NCBI RefSeq assembly: GCF_001879105.1
Contig: NZ_MLCF01000008.1
Span: 1-64,000 of the forward strand
DNA: 64,000 bases
DNA from: Mangrovactinospora gilvigrisea
GTDB lineage: Bacteria > Actinomycetota > Actinomycetes > Streptomycetales > Streptomycetaceae
Reading direction: 5' to 3'
Both the position numbers and the translations under genes were made by a program. The notes beneath the pieces are model-generated. The model was not told the origin of the DNA, ran no database searches, and was given only the letters and a program-made list of their open reading frames with translations. This document shows, one piece after another, positions 1 to 8,222 of this stretch. Every line of letters begins with the position of its first letter. Positions within the stretch are counted from its first letter, which is position 1.

Positions 1-876
1 CCCGCGTCCGGCGCGCCCGCGGCCGTCGCACCCGCGCCCGGCGGGGACGTGGTGGCCGGACCCGAGGGGCGCTGGCGCCTTCCGGCGCGCAGGCGCGCGG
101 CCGACACGCCCGCGACCACCGACGCCGCGGCGGATGGGCGACGCCGGGGGCCTGCCCCGCCCCGGAAGCCCGCGTCCGGCGCACCCGCGTCCGGCGCACC
201 CGCGCCCGGTACACCCGCGCCCGTCGCGCCCGCGGCCGGCGGGGACGTGGGGGGCGGACCCGAGGGGCGTCGGCGCCTATCGGCACGCAAGCCCGTGGTA
301 GTCGCAGGCGGACCCGGGGGCCGTCGGCGCCTTCCGGCGCGCACGCGCGCCGGTGCGCGGGCGGGGCGTCAACTCGGGGGTGCGCCCCTGCGGGTGATGC
401 GGGGGCGGGTGCGGGGGGTGCTGCTGCTGGCCGGGGTGGCGGCGATCGCCGCGGCGCAGCTTCCGTACCAGGCCGGGATCCGCGGGGCCGACAGCCGGCC
501 CATCGACCTGCGGGCCGCCGCCGGCGCGCTCGGCGCACGGGCGCGGCCCGGCGACGACGTGCTCTTCCTCAGCGACCGGATGCGGCTCGCCGCCCTCACC
601 TACCCGGAGGACTTCGCCGCCGTCCACGACGTGATGCTCGCCCTCCCGGCGGCCCGCTCGGCGACGCTCACCGGCACCGAGCACCGCACCGTGCCGCCGC
701 TGCGGGCGCCCCGCGTCTGGCTGCTCGTCCGGCGGATGACGGACGCCGACGCGGCCGCCGCCCGCACCCCCGCGGGCCGCGCCAAGTACGCGGCCCTGCG
801 GAGGGACGGCTACCGCTTCGCCGCGGAGTGGCCGCTCAACGGCGCGGTGCTGCAGGAGTACACGAGGCGCGCGTGA
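1..876 (+). CDS. C-terminal part of a membrane glycosyltransferase (GT39/ArnT-like), 5' end outside window
   Basis: The frame is open from the first base, so the gene starts upstream of the window; the ATG at 49 is inside a repetitive linker and is not a convincing start. About 120 visible codons are a Pro/Ala/Arg-rich linker in which a block ending PEGRRRLPAR-like recurs three times. One membrane helix follows (codons near 412-465), then a soluble C-terminal domain of about 135 residues ending LQEYTRRA. Helix, short outside domain and a terminal aromatic-rich strand fit the C-terminus of multi-pass mannosyl/glycosyltransferases of the GT39 type. The catalytic N-terminus is not in the window, so the family call is an inference from this tail. 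The stop codon lies in the left arm of a hairpin shared with the convergent gene downstream. Confidence 0.5.
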   Translation, partial: PASGAPAAVAPAPGGDVVAGPEGRWRLPARRRAADTPATTDAAADGRRRGPAPPRKPASGAPASGAPAPGTPAPVAPAAGGDVGGGPEGRRRLSARKPVVVAGGPGGRRRLPARTRAGARAGRQLGGAPLRVMRGRVRGVLLLAGVAAIAAAQLPYQAGIRGADSRPIDLRAAAGALGARARPGDDVLFLSDRMRLAALTYPEDFAAVHDVMLALPAARSATLTGTEHRTVPPLRAPRVWLLVRRMTDADAAAARTPAGRAKYAALRRDGYRFAAEWPLNGAVLQEYTRRA

Positions 877-899
877 CCGGAACCGGCGCGGTCACGCGC
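869..899. terminator. Bidirectional stem-loop, first copy
   Basis: Perfect 10-bp arms GCGCGTGACC / GGTCACGCGC (869-878 and 890-899) with an 11-nt loop. The left arm contains the TGA of the upstream gene. No T-tract is present, as is common for actinobacterial terminators. Confidence 0.7.
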
Positions 900-949
900 C
901 CTTGCGGAGTGGCCGCTCAACGGCGCGGTGCTGCAGGAGTACACCAGGC

Positions 950-980
950 GCGCGTGACCGGAACCGGCGCGGTCACGCGC
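950..980. terminator. Bidirectional stem-loop, second copy
   Basis: Exact repeat of the preceding stem-loop (arms 950-959 and 971-980). Its right arm contains the stop codon (TCA at 973-975 on the plus strand) of the convergent histidine phosphatase gene. Confidence 0.7.
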
Positions 981-1647
981 CCTTGCTGATCGGTGCGCCG
1001 CGCAGCTTCGCCGGCAGCAGGTCGCGGGCCGGCTCGCTGTAGCCGACCGCCACCAGCCGGTCCCCGGCGAAGGTGTAGGACGTCAGCGAGGCGAGCGAGC
1101 ACTGCCGCTTGCGCGGGTCGTGCCACAGCCGCCGCTTCTCCGCGTGCAGCCGCGTCACCCAGATCGGCAGCTGGTGGCTGACCACCACCGCCTCGTGCCC
1201 GACCGCCGCGGTGCGCGCCGCCTCGATCGCCAGGTTCATCCGCACCACCTGGTCGACGTACGGCTCGCCCCAGGACGGCCGGAACGGGTTCACCAGGTGC
1301 CGCCAGTACTCCGGCTTGCGCAGGCTGCCGTCGCCCACCCCGAAGGTCTTGCCCTCGAAGATGTTCGCCGCCTCGATCAGCCGCCGGTCGGTGGCCACCT
1401 CCAGGCCGTGCTTCTCGGCGATCGGCGCCGCCGTCTCCTGCGCCCGCTCCAGCGGGGAGGCGACGACATGCGTCACATCGTGGTCGGCGAGGTGCGAGGC
1501 GACCCGGTCGGCCATCTTCCGGCCCAGCTCGGAGAGGTGGTAGCCGGGGCGGCGCCCGTAGAGCACGCCCTCCGGGTTGTGCACCTCGCCGTGGCGCATC
1601 ACATGGACAACCGTCGTCGGCTGCCCCTGAACGTCCGTCACGCTCAC
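973..1647 (-). CDS. Histidine phosphatase family protein (phosphoglycerate mutase-like)
   Basis: Predicted 224-residue cytoplasmic phosphatase of the branch-1 histidine phosphatase superfamily. The RHGE signature is at residues 18-21, and His19 would be the phosphorylated nucleophile. A downstream [10 protein letters not shown] segment and a late VVVSHQ motif supply the other active-site Arg and His. The GTG start at 1647 overlaps the TGA of hemL (GTGA), so the two are translationally coupled and almost certainly one operon; a second GTG six bases further in is an alternative. Substrate cannot be read from the sequence. The stop lies in the shared hairpin with the convergent upstream gene. 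Confidence 0.9.
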   Translation of the reverse strand: MSVTDVQGQPTTVVHVMRHGEVHNPEGVLYGRRPGYHLSELGRKMADRVASHLADHDVTHVVASPLERAQETAAPIAEKHGLEVATDRRLIEAANIFEGKTFGVGDGSLRKPEYWRHLVNPFRPSWGEPYVDQVVRMNLAIEAARTAAVGHEAVVVSHQLPIWVTRLHAEKRRLWHDPRKRQCSLASLTSYTFAGDRLVAVGYSEPARDLLPAKLRGAPISKGA

Positions 1648-2981
1648 GCGTCCTCTCCGGTGGCCTCGGCCGCCGCGCGCGCCGCGGCCGGGAGGGCCTC
1701 GGCGATCCGGTTCAGCGCCGCGTCGTCGTGCGCCGCGGAGAGGAACCACACCTCGAACGCCGACGGCGGCAGGTAGACGCCGTCGGCCAGCATGCTGTGG
1801 AAGAACGCGTTGTAGCGGAACGCGTCCTGCGCCCGCACGTCCTCGTAGTCGAAGGCCGCGCCCTCCCGGAAGACGAAGGAGAACATGTTCCCCGCCTTCT
1901 GCAGGTGGTGCGCCACGCCCTCCTTGGCCAGCGCCTCCGACGCGGCCCGGGAGATCTGCTCCGCGCTCCGGTCGACGGCCGCGTAGACCGCGTCGTCGGC
2001 GAGCCGCAGAGTGGCGAGGCCCGCCGCCGTGGCGACCGGATTGCCGGAGAGCGTGCCGGCCTGGTAGACGGGCCCGGACGGGGCGAGCCGCTCCATGACC
2101 TCGCGCCGTCCGCCGAACGCCGCCGCCGGGAAGCCGCCGCCCATCACCTTTCCGAAGGTGATCAGGTCGGGCTGCCAACCTTCCGGTTCGGCTTCGATTC
2201 CGTACCAACCGGATCGAGATTGACGGAACCCCGTCATGACCTCGTCCGATACGAGCAGCGCGCCCTCCCGGGCGCAGAGCTCCGCGAGCCCCCGGTTGAA
2301 GCCCGGGCGCGGCGGGACGACGCCCATGTTGCCGGGCACCGCCTCGGTGATCACACAGGCGATCTGACCGGGGTGCGCGGCGAACGCCGCCTCCACCGCC
2401 GCCAGGTCGTTGTAGGGGAGCACGACCGTGTCGGCGGCCTGCGCGCCCGTCACCCCGGGCGTGTCCGGCAGGGCCAGGGTGGCGACGCCCGAACCGGCCG
2501 AGGCCAGCAGCGCGTCCACATGACCGTGGTAGCACCCGGCGAACTTCACCACCTTCGGCCGGCCGGTGAAACCGCGGGCCAGGCGGATGGCGGACATCGT
2601 CGCCTCGGTCCCGGAGTTGACCAGCCGGACCTCCTCGACGGCCCCGACCCGGGCGACGATCTCCTCGGCGAGGGCGACCTCGCCCTCCGTCGGGGCGCCG
2701 AAGGAGGTGCCGCGGGCCACCGCCTCGGTCGCGGCGGCGACCACCTCGGGGTGCGCGTGGCCGAGGAGCATCGGGCCCCACGAGCAGACGAGGTCGACGT
2801 ACTCCCGCCCGTCCGCGTCGGTGAGGTACGGTCCATGACCCGCCGTCATGAAGCGGGGCGTGCCGCCCACCGCGCGGAAGGCCCGCACCGGCGAGTTGAC
2901 GCCGCCGGGGGTTACGGCGGCCGCTCGGTGGAACAGTGTCTGCGAAACTGGGGCTGCGTACGGATAGCTCACGCCGTACAT
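1644..2981 (-). CDS. hemL: Glutamate-1-semialdehyde 2,1-aminomutase
   Basis: PLP enzyme converting glutamate-1-semialdehyde to 5-aminolevulinate, the C5-pathway entry to haem and other tetrapyrroles. The sequence has [17 protein letters not shown] near the N-terminus, the [16 protein letters not shown] cofactor-phosphate region, SDEVMTGFR, and the cofactor lysine in [11 protein letters not shown] (near residue 270). Length of about 445 residues is usual for the family. Starts are ambiguous: ATG at 2981 is used here; GTG at 2972 aligns with how streptomycete HemL proteins usually begin (SYPYAAPVS), and ATG at 3026 has no ribosome-binding site. It is first in an operon with the histidine phosphatase and divergent from the gene at 3213. 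Confidence 0.96.
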   Translation of the reverse strand: MYGVSYPYAAPVSQTLFHRAAAVTPGGVNSPVRAFRAVGGTPRFMTAGHGPYLTDADGREYVDLVCSWGPMLLGHAHPEVVAAATEAVARGTSFGAPTEGEVALAEEIVARVGAVEEVRLVNSGTEATMSAIRLARGFTGRPKVVKFAGCYHGHVDALLASAGSGVATLALPDTPGVTGAQAADTVVLPYNDLAAVEAAFAAHPGQIACVITEAVPGNMGVVPPRPGFNRGLAELCAREGALLVSDEVMTGFRQSRSGWYGIEAEPEGWQPDLITFGKVMGGGFPAAAFGGRREVMERLAPSGPVYQAGTLSGNPVATAAGLATLRLADDAVYAAVDRSAEQISRAASEALAKEGVAHHLQKAGNMFSFVFREGAAFDYEDVRAQDAFRYNAFFHSMLADGVYLPPSAFEVWFLSAAHDDAALNRIAEALPAAARAAAEATGEDA

Positions 2982-3212
2982 GGTCTCAAACCGCTGACCG
3001 GACCTCGGCACGTCCCGTCCGATCATCTGGGACGATGATCGGGCCGTGGGACGGGCGTCACGTCAGTCGAGGAGCATGGTCGTCGGACAACGGGTAGGAC
3101 AACGAGGACATCGGAACGAGCTGGACCGCGCGGGACGACGGGAGCAGCCGGGCAAGGGGCGGATGCGGATGAGGCGACCGGGACCTTCGCCCAAGGGAGG
3201 GCGGGTGTCGAC

Positions 3213-3758
3213 ATGGGGGTGACCTACAAGTACTTCGGGGCGCCCGACCGCGCCACCGCGGCCCGCGTGCCGACGGTGATGGGCCGGGACGGCCTCGGCG
3301 CGGGCGCGTCCGCCGACTCGGACGACCCGTTCGACTCCGGCGCGGCCCGCGAGCTGCGCGAGGTGCTCTCGCCCTCCCCGCCCGACGGCGAGCCGGACGC
3401 GGAGCGCGTCGGCGAGGAGTCGATCGCCGGGCTGTCCACGAAGATCAAGCCGGAGACGATGAGCGCCATCGTCCTCACCGGCATCGAGGGCTACCGGCTC
3501 AAGGACGTCCCGCCGCTGGAGCTGGTGGTGCTCCACCCGGACTACGCGGTGATGCAGCTGCCGCCGTCCGTCCTGGAGCCGCTCCGCAAGGCCGGCGAGG
3601 AGGAGCTGGGCGCGGCGGCCTTCGTCTGGTCCACCGTCCCGGACCGGGGCGGCCCGCGCGACGCCTTCGTGATCTACCGGATGCTCCACGAATGGCAGGA
3701 CTTCGCCCACCGGCTGCACGACGCGGGGCACCAGCTGTTCTGCCTGGTGTGGCCCTGA
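3213..3758 (+). CDS. Conserved hypothetical protein next to hemL
   Basis: A 181-residue soluble protein with no signal peptide or membrane helix. Residues 1-75 are acidic and low-complexity; residues 75-181 form a compact domain with LTGIEGYRLKDVPPLELVVLHPDYAV and a C-terminal HEWQDFAHRLHDAGHQLFCLVWP-like end rich in His and aromatics (quoted here in part). The family is not recognised; a similar gene sits beside hemL in streptomycetes. GGGAGGG at 3194-3200 is the likely ribosome-binding site. Oddity: the last 76 bp including the stop codon are duplicated exactly at 7997-8072, and the hairpin expected to end this gene lies after the distant copy, so its natural downstream flank has been displaced. 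Confidence 0.85.
   Translation: MGVTYKYFGAPDRATAARVPTVMGRDGLGAGASADSDDPFDSGAARELREVLSPSPPDGEPDAERVGEESIAGLSTKIKPETMSAIVLTGIEGYRLKDVPPLELVVLHPDYAVMQLPPSVLEPLRKAGEEELGAAAFVWSTVPDRGGPRDAFVIYRMLHEWQDFAHRLHDAGHQLFCLVWP
3683..3758 (+). repeat. 76-bp direct repeat, left copy (candidate attL core)
   Basis: Bases 3683-3758, from the Leu codon of LHEW to the TGA stop, are identical to 7997-8072. Direct orientation, offset 4314 bp. Location at the 3' end of a coding gene, with the gene kept intact, matches the target choice of tyrosine recombinases. Confidence 0.9.
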
Positions 3759-3834
3759 ACTGGTAGGACTCCGGCTTCCGGATGGGCGATCGCGGCCTCC
3801 GCGCGATCTTCGGGAGGCCCGCTCCGGCATGGCC

Positions 3835-3870
3835 AGGGCACTCTCAGGGCACACACCGACCCCAGGGCAC
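3835..3870 (+). repeat. AGGGCAC repeats inside left end of island
   Basis: AGGGCAC occurs at 3835, 3846 and 3864. The first two are 11 bp apart, one helical turn. They lie 77-112 bp inside the left 76-bp repeat. The rest of 3759-4031 holds no credible gene. Confidence 0.6.
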
Positions 3871-4031
3871 CGGAAGGTGTCAAGTACCGGGTTTGATGGA
3901 GAGTCGGTTACCTGGTTTTCTGGAGTGGTGGGTCCGCAATGCAATGGGAGATCCAGCCGCGGACAACCCTTGGGTACCGCCACCTGATTCTCCACAGGCC
4001 CGGAGGCGGGAGTGTCCCCATCGGCAGTGCG

Positions 4032-5528
4032 TCAGGCGTTGTCGCCCTCCGTGGTTCTGACGAAGTCGCCGGGCTTGTACTTCCGGTCGAAAAAAGCCTG
4101 CTGCGGCCCGTACCAGCGGATAAGGGCGAACCATCCCCGGTCCGGTGCGGTCCGGATCCAGTTCTCGGCCCTGTCGGGACGCTCGGGTCCAATGTGGATG
4201 GTGATCGACTTGTCGTCGTTGAAGGCGATGTCGTTCATGCCGTTGAGCGAGGAGAAGACCTGGCCCTCGACGTCGACCTCGGCGGCAGTCTCGGCGTCGT
4301 ACAAGGTCAGCGACCAGAACAGCCGGGCGGGCGGGTCGGCCGGCAGGTCGATGCGGTAGGTGTGCTCGCCGCGCAGCAGCTCGCCGTCGTGGTCGCGGTA
4401 GGCGCCGGCGTACTTGGCGCCGAACCCGACGACGGAGCTGATCATGCCGGTGCTGATGGAGTAGTGGTTGACGAACATGTGCGCCTTGGCGTTGACATCG
4501 GTGTGGCCGGTGGCGCGGGTGCGGAACTGCTCGTCGAGCAGGGTGTGCCAGAAGTCGTCCTGCGCGGTCTTGGCGTGCGCGACCCACTGCCGGTCGGCCC
4601 ACCACAGGGCGTCCGGTTCCCGGTTGTAGCCGGCGGCCAGGGTCTTGGCGGTCTTCCAGGCGGTCAGCGCCGCGGCCTCCAGGAGCTCGCGCTGCCGGGG
4701 CGTGGGCGAGAAGGCTTGGCCCTTGCGGATGCCGAGGGCCGCCAGCACGCCGTGCATGTAGGGGTCGACCCGGTCGATGCGGTCGGCCTGGACGAAGGCG
4801 TCGAGCACATCGTAGAAGGAGGCGTCGCGGGGGTAGAGAGCGTCGGCGGGCGTGTCGGAGGCGTGCGCAAAGCGCATCGGCGTTGCCTCGCCGTCCAGCG
4901 GATGCAGCCGGATGCCCTCGATGGAGGCGACCCCGGGCGAGAGGTCGTCGACGGAGGAGAAGAAGCCTCGGAGCAGGAAGTAGATGTTGTCCGTGGGGCT
5001 GCGGTAGACGAAGTACTCGTCCCACGCTCCTTCGGTCTCCGGCTCGCTGTCGTCGGGGACGATCAGGTAGCGGCCGCCCTTGCCGTGGTCGGGGCCGGGC
5101 AGGCCGATGTCGCCCAGATACTGGACGCCGTCGATCAGGGGTCCGGTCAGCGGCCGGTGCCAGAAGTCGTCGACCAACCCCTGGATACCGGGCGGGGCCT
5201 CGACCACCAGCGGTCCGGTGGCGCTCAGGTCGGCGAAGGCCATGCCGTAGATGACGTCGCAGTTGGGGGTGGTGATCAGGGTGCGGGGCTTCAGGCGCTG
5301 CTCGAACACGTTCATCACCTGGTAGCCGCGGCCGAACACCTCGCCGAGGCCGTCGCGCATCGCGCAGGCGTTGACGGTCGGCAGCGCCCACAGATACGTC
5401 TGCACGGCGCGCTGGAAGAACAGCTCCTCCTCCAGGGTCCGCGCGGTCGCGTCGGTGGGGTGGCCGTCGGCGAACGGCAGTGATGCCAGGGCCTGGTAGC
5501 GGTCGGTTCTTTCGGATGCCGAGGTCAT
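4032..5528 (-). CDS. DUF1254/DUF1214 domain protein, copy 1
   Basis: A 498-residue protein with no clear signal peptide. The N-terminal half matches the DUF1254 pattern (YLWALPTVNACAMRD, LITTPNCDVIYGMAFADLS, then a beta-rich core). The C-terminal quarter matches DUF1214 (LFWSLTLYDAE, ENWIRTAPDRGWFALIRWYGPQ, ending in a basic strand). Function of the family is not established; members are often secreted in Gram-negatives, whereas this one looks cytoplasmic. It lies 31 bp downstream of a second paralogue on the same strand, so the two should be co-transcribed and may form a hetero-oligomer. The pair sits inside the 76-bp-flanked segment. Confidence 0.85.
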   Translation of the reverse strand: MTSASERTDRYQALASLPFADGHPTDATARTLEEELFFQRAVQTYLWALPTVNACAMRDGLGEVFGRGYQVMNVFEQRLKPRTLITTPNCDVIYGMAFADLSATGPLVVEAPPGIQGLVDDFWHRPLTGPLIDGVQYLGDIGLPGPDHGKGGRYLIVPDDSEPETEGAWDEYFVYRSPTDNIYFLLRGFFSSVDDLSPGVASIEGIRLHPLDGEATPMRFAHASDTPADALYPRDASFYDVLDAFVQADRIDRVDPYMHGVLAALGIRKGQAFSPTPRQRELLEAAALTAWKTAKTLAAGYNREPDALWWADRQWVAHAKTAQDDFWHTLLDEQFRTRATGHTDVNAKAHMFVNHYSISTGMISSVVGFGAKYAGAYRDHDGELLRGEHTYRIDLPADPPARLFWSLTLYDAETAAEVDVEGQVFSSLNGMNDIAFNDDKSITIHIGPERPDRAENWIRTAPDRGWFALIRWYGPQQAFFDRKYKPGDFVRTTEGDNA

Positions 5529-5559
5529 GGCGGGCGCCTTTCGCCTGGACGGTGGAGGG

Positions 5560-6963
5560 TCAGCTGGAGGTCTTGGTGACGGCGGGCGGGCGCCAGGTGC
5601 CGTCCAGGGCGGCCGGCTCGGGCCAGTAGGCGCGCAGGTAGAGGGAGAAGTGCCCGGTGGGGGCCGGCAGCCAGTTGGGGCGGTCCTTCTCGGCGGGCGG
5701 CCTGGCTCCGGCGTAGAGCGTCAGGGAGCCGTCCTCTCCCAGGCGCAGGCCGGTGTTCTTGGTTCCCAGCGAGTAGCGGTTCAGCTCGTTGGGGTGGAAG
5801 AAGTGGTGCTCGTTGTAGAGGGTGACGGACCAGAAGCCCTGGGCCGGCGGCAGGGCGTCGGCGGGGAAGGTGAGCGCATAGCCGTGGTCGCCGGTCAGCG
5901 GTTGACCGTCGGCGTCCAGGTCCTGGTAGAAGTAGGCGGTCTCGCTGGGCAGGTTGACGAAGATGTTGGCCTTGCCCATCGCGGTGCGGCTGAGGTAGTC
6001 GCTGCCGAAGGCGGCGCCGTTGCGCTGGGTGCTCCAGTGGTGGTCCAGCGGGATGCCGATGTTGCGGAACTGGAACAGCTCCTGCACCAGGGTGGAGTTG
6101 GCGTTGACCGCCGCCGCGCGCAGCGTCTCGGCGGCCTTGGGGTCGGCCGCGGCGGTGTCGGTCAGGAAGCGGAACTGGGCGTGCAGGGCCGCCTCGCCGG
6201 GGCGCGGCGGGACCTCGTCCAGGACGGCGGGCAGCAGGTCGAAGAAGGTCTTGGGGTCGACCCACTGGGTCTCCTGCTCGCCGCCGGTGGCGTCGCCGGC
6301 CGGGTAGCTGGGGGCCTTGGACCAGTCGGTGGTCTGCAGTTCCCCGGTGTACTCGGCGAGCGGGTAGACCATGATCTGGTTGATCAGGGGTTGGACGGCG
6401 GCGCGGTCGGCGTCGGTGTCGTTCATGAACACCCGGGGGATGCAGACCGCGATGCGGGTGTCGTAGCGGAAGACGCCCGCGATGCCCTCGGGGATCTCGC
6501 CGTCCCAGTCGGCGGGGGCCAGCAGGTAGCAGCCGGGCTTGGTGCCGTACATGGCACCGAGCTGGGCGAAGGCCTCGGTGCGCTGGTCGACGACCTGGTA
6601 GACCCAGAACCGGTCGCCGAAGTCCGGGACCTGGACGACCGAGGGGCCGCGGCTCGCGTCCAGGGCGCCGAAGCCGTAGACGACGTCCTGGTTGGGGCAG
6701 GCCACGATGCGCTCTTCGGGGGTGATGTAGTCGTGCAGCATCCCCACCGTTCCCGGCGGCCCGGCCGGGACGATCCCGCCGAGCAGCCCGGGGGCGGGCA
6801 CCTGCTCCATTACGGTGAGCCGGTTGTGCATGTTGACCAGCGGCCAGCCCCACAGGTAGGCGAACCGGCCGAGGGCGCGCAGGTACTCGTCGGTGACGCG
6901 CTCCACGGGGATCGGGGGCGCCAGGGGCTCGTGGGCTGCGGTCTCCCGCGCGGAGGATGCCAT
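5560..6963 (-). CDS. DUF1254/DUF1214 domain protein, copy 2
   Basis: A 467-residue paralogue of the neighbouring gene. It has FAYLWGWPLVNMHNRLTV and CPNQDVVYGFGALDAS in the DUF1254 half, GFWSVTLYNEHHFF and RPNWLPAPTGHFSLYLRAYWPEP in the DUF1214 half. The asparagine-tryptophan strand and the final LRAYWPEP are the best-conserved parts of the family. Identity with its partner looks moderate, so the pair is not a recent duplication. It is the first gene of the two-gene minus-strand operon and is divergent from the exporter at 7150, leaving 6964-7149 as the shared promoter region. Biochemical role unknown. Confidence 0.85.
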   Translation of the reverse strand: MASSARETAAHEPLAPPIPVERVTDEYLRALGRFAYLWGWPLVNMHNRLTVMEQVPAPGLLGGIVPAGPPGTVGMLHDYITPEERIVACPNQDVVYGFGALDASRGPSVVQVPDFGDRFWVYQVVDQRTEAFAQLGAMYGTKPGCYLLAPADWDGEIPEGIAGVFRYDTRIAVCIPRVFMNDTDADRAAVQPLINQIMVYPLAEYTGELQTTDWSKAPSYPAGDATGGEQETQWVDPKTFFDLLPAVLDEVPPRPGEAALHAQFRFLTDTAAADPKAAETLRAAAVNANSTLVQELFQFRNIGIPLDHHWSTQRNGAAFGSDYLSRTAMGKANIFVNLPSETAYFYQDLDADGQPLTGDHGYALTFPADALPPAQGFWSVTLYNEHHFFHPNELNRYSLGTKNTGLRLGEDGSLTLYAGARPPAEKDRPNWLPAPTGHFSLYLRAYWPEPAALDGTWRPPAVTKTSS

Positions 6964-7149
6964 GAGCCGACGGTATGGAGGCCCACCGCACGGGACGAGC
7001 CGGGTTGGACCGTCCGGGATCGCCCGGCGCGGACGCCGCGGACGCCGCGGTCCTCACTCATTCGGCTCCGTCCGCCCGGTGCAAGGACGCGGGCGCGGAT
7101 GGGATGGCGGTGATTCGACTTCGCTGTCGTCACCCCTGAAGGAGGCCCG

Positions 7150-7833
7150 GTGGGTGCTGCGATCGGGCAGATGCTGGCCTCCGCGGTCGGCATCGCCATC
7201 AGTCCGCTGCCGCTGGTGGCGATCATTCTGATGCTCGCCACGCCGCGGGGCCGCTCCAACGGGATCGCGTTCACCCTCGGTTGGGTGGTGGCGCTGGCCG
7301 TCCTGACGGGTGCGGTCATCGCGGCCGGCTCGGGCGGGGACGCGGCCGCGCACAGCAGCGGGCCGTCCGGCTGGGCGCTGTGGGTGAAGCTGGCGCTGGG
7401 GGTGCTCTTCCTGCTGATGGGCGTCAAGCAGTGGCGGGGACGTCCCCGCGAGGGCAAGGAGTCCGCCCCGCCGAAGTGGATGGCGGCGATCGACCGGTTC
7501 ACCCCCGCCAAGTCCGCCGGGTTGGCCGCGGTGCTGGTGGCGGCGAACCCCAAGAACCTGGTGCTGGCGGTCGGCGGCGCGCTGTCGATCGCCTCGACCG
7601 CGGGTGCCTCGGCCGGCGACAAGGCGGTGGCCGGAGTGCTGATGGTGGTCATCGGCTCGCTCTGCGCACTGGGGCCGCTGGCCGTCTACCTCTTCGGCGG
7701 CAGCCGCTCAACGAGGGTTCTGGGCGGGTGGAAGGCGTGGATGTCGGCGCACAACGCGGCGATCATGACGACCCTGCTGGTCGTCCTCGGCGCCAAATAC
7801 ATCGGCGACGCCGTCACCGGCCTGACCAGCTGA
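7150..7833 (+). CDS. GAP/Sap-type (LysE-like) membrane exporter
   Basis: A 227-residue integral membrane protein with about six helices. It begins AIGQMLASAVGIAISPLPLVAI, has a loop with GVKQWRGRP, and PKNLVLAVGGALSIA in the second half. This PL-in-helix-1 and NPKN-in-helix-4 pattern is that of GAP-family proteins (named after the mycobacterial sulfolipid-addressing protein Sap), distant relatives of LysE exporters. Translation starts at GTG 7150 with AAGGAGG at 7138-7144. It is divergent from the DUF1254 pair in the same island, so it may export or compartmentalise a product of that pair; that link is inference only. Confidence 0.8.
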   Translation: MGAAIGQMLASAVGIAISPLPLVAIILMLATPRGRSNGIAFTLGWVVALAVLTGAVIAAGSGGDAAAHSSGPSGWALWVKLALGVLFLLMGVKQWRGRPREGKESAPPKWMAAIDRFTPAKSAGLAAVLVAANPKNLVLAVGGALSIASTAGASAGDKAVAGVLMVVIGSLCALGPLAVYLFGGSRSTRVLGGWKAWMSAHNAAIMTTLLVVLGAKYIGDAVTGLTS

Positions 7834-7996
7834 CGACCTGGTGCGAACTCCTCCAGGGGACGACGCGGGCGGGGCACTCTCAGGGCACAGGGCAGCCGAA
7901 AACGCCGACGAGCAGTGAAAGGTGCAAAAGGGATCCGTGCAGCTCGGCGTCGGTGTGATCGCATCGTCGCAGGCAGGTGGATCGTCCCTGCCACCA
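7834..7996. other. Right end of the island, no gene
   Basis: These 163 bp contain the second copy of the AGGGCAC repeats (7871-7889, first unit GGGGCAC) and a relatively A-rich stretch near 7908-7930. An inverted repeat GGTGG / CCACC abuts the start of the right 76-bp repeat. No open frame here is credible. Confidence 0.5.
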
Positions 7997-8072
7997 GCTC
8001 CACGAATGGCAGGACTTCGCCCACCGGCTGCACGACGCGGGGCACCAGCTGTTCTGCCTGGTGTGGCCCTGA
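7997..8072 (+). pseudogene. 76-bp direct repeat, right copy: orphan 3' end of the hypothetical gene at 3213
   Basis: Exact copy of 3683-3758, encoding the final 24 residues and stop with no start or upstream coding sequence. It is followed after 8 bp by the hairpin at 8081-8103, probably the original terminator of the gene, so this would be the ancestral downstream junction (attR-like). Confidence 0.85.
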
Positions 8073-8080
8073 CCTGGGAG

Positions 8081-8103
8081 GTCGGGCGCGTGAGGCGCCC
8101 GAC
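8081..8103. terminator. Stem-loop after the orphan 3' end
   Basis: Arms GTCGGGCG (8081-8088) and CGCCCGAC (8096-8103), 7-nt loop, no T-tract. The stretch 8104-8222 leads into the lipoprotein gene and shows no other gene. Confidence 0.6.
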
Positions 8104-8222
8104 ACCGCGGCGTTCGCGGGGTGTTGGCGGGGAGTGAGCGCGGCGTTAGCGGGCCCGGCCACTGTGGTGTGCACACCGCGGGAACGACCGAGGGCCCGCA
8201 CCGACGCAGGGGGAACCCGATC

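Larger units (their letters stand above)
823..984. repeat. 81-bp tandem duplication at a convergent gene junction
   Basis: Bases 823-903 and 904-984 are nearly identical direct copies (one visible difference, cacgagg versus caccagg). Each copy holds the last codons and stop of the upstream gene plus a complete stem-loop. The unit is a multiple of three, so both the plus-strand frame and the minus-strand frame keep their stop codons in each copy. Confidence 0.95.
3759..8072. mobile_element. Putative remnant of a site-specifically integrated element (no integrase)
   Basis: The 4314-bp segment is bounded by the two 76-bp direct repeats. Just inside each end is a directly repeated 18-mer GGGCACTCTCAGGGCACA (3836-3853 and 7872-7889), built of AGGGCAC units 11 bp apart. 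This is the arrangement of integrase arm sites on either side of a core after integration. The native terminator of the hypothetical gene at 3213 follows the right repeat, not the left. Cargo: two DUF1254 genes and one exporter. No integrase, excisionase or transposase frame is visible, so it would be decayed or mobilised in trans. Base composition is not obviously different from the flanks. A simple duplication event without recombinase is the alternative. Confidence 0.55.

Noticed and set aside
1728-3038. 436-codon open frame on the plus strand opposite hemL
   Set aside because: High-GC third-position bias creates long antisense frames; hemL on the minus strand has full family motifs and this frame has none.
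3782-4060. Small plus-strand gene at the left end of the island, possible excisionase
   Set aside because: No ribosome-binding site, no HTH pattern, and it runs into the 3' end of the DUF1254 gene.
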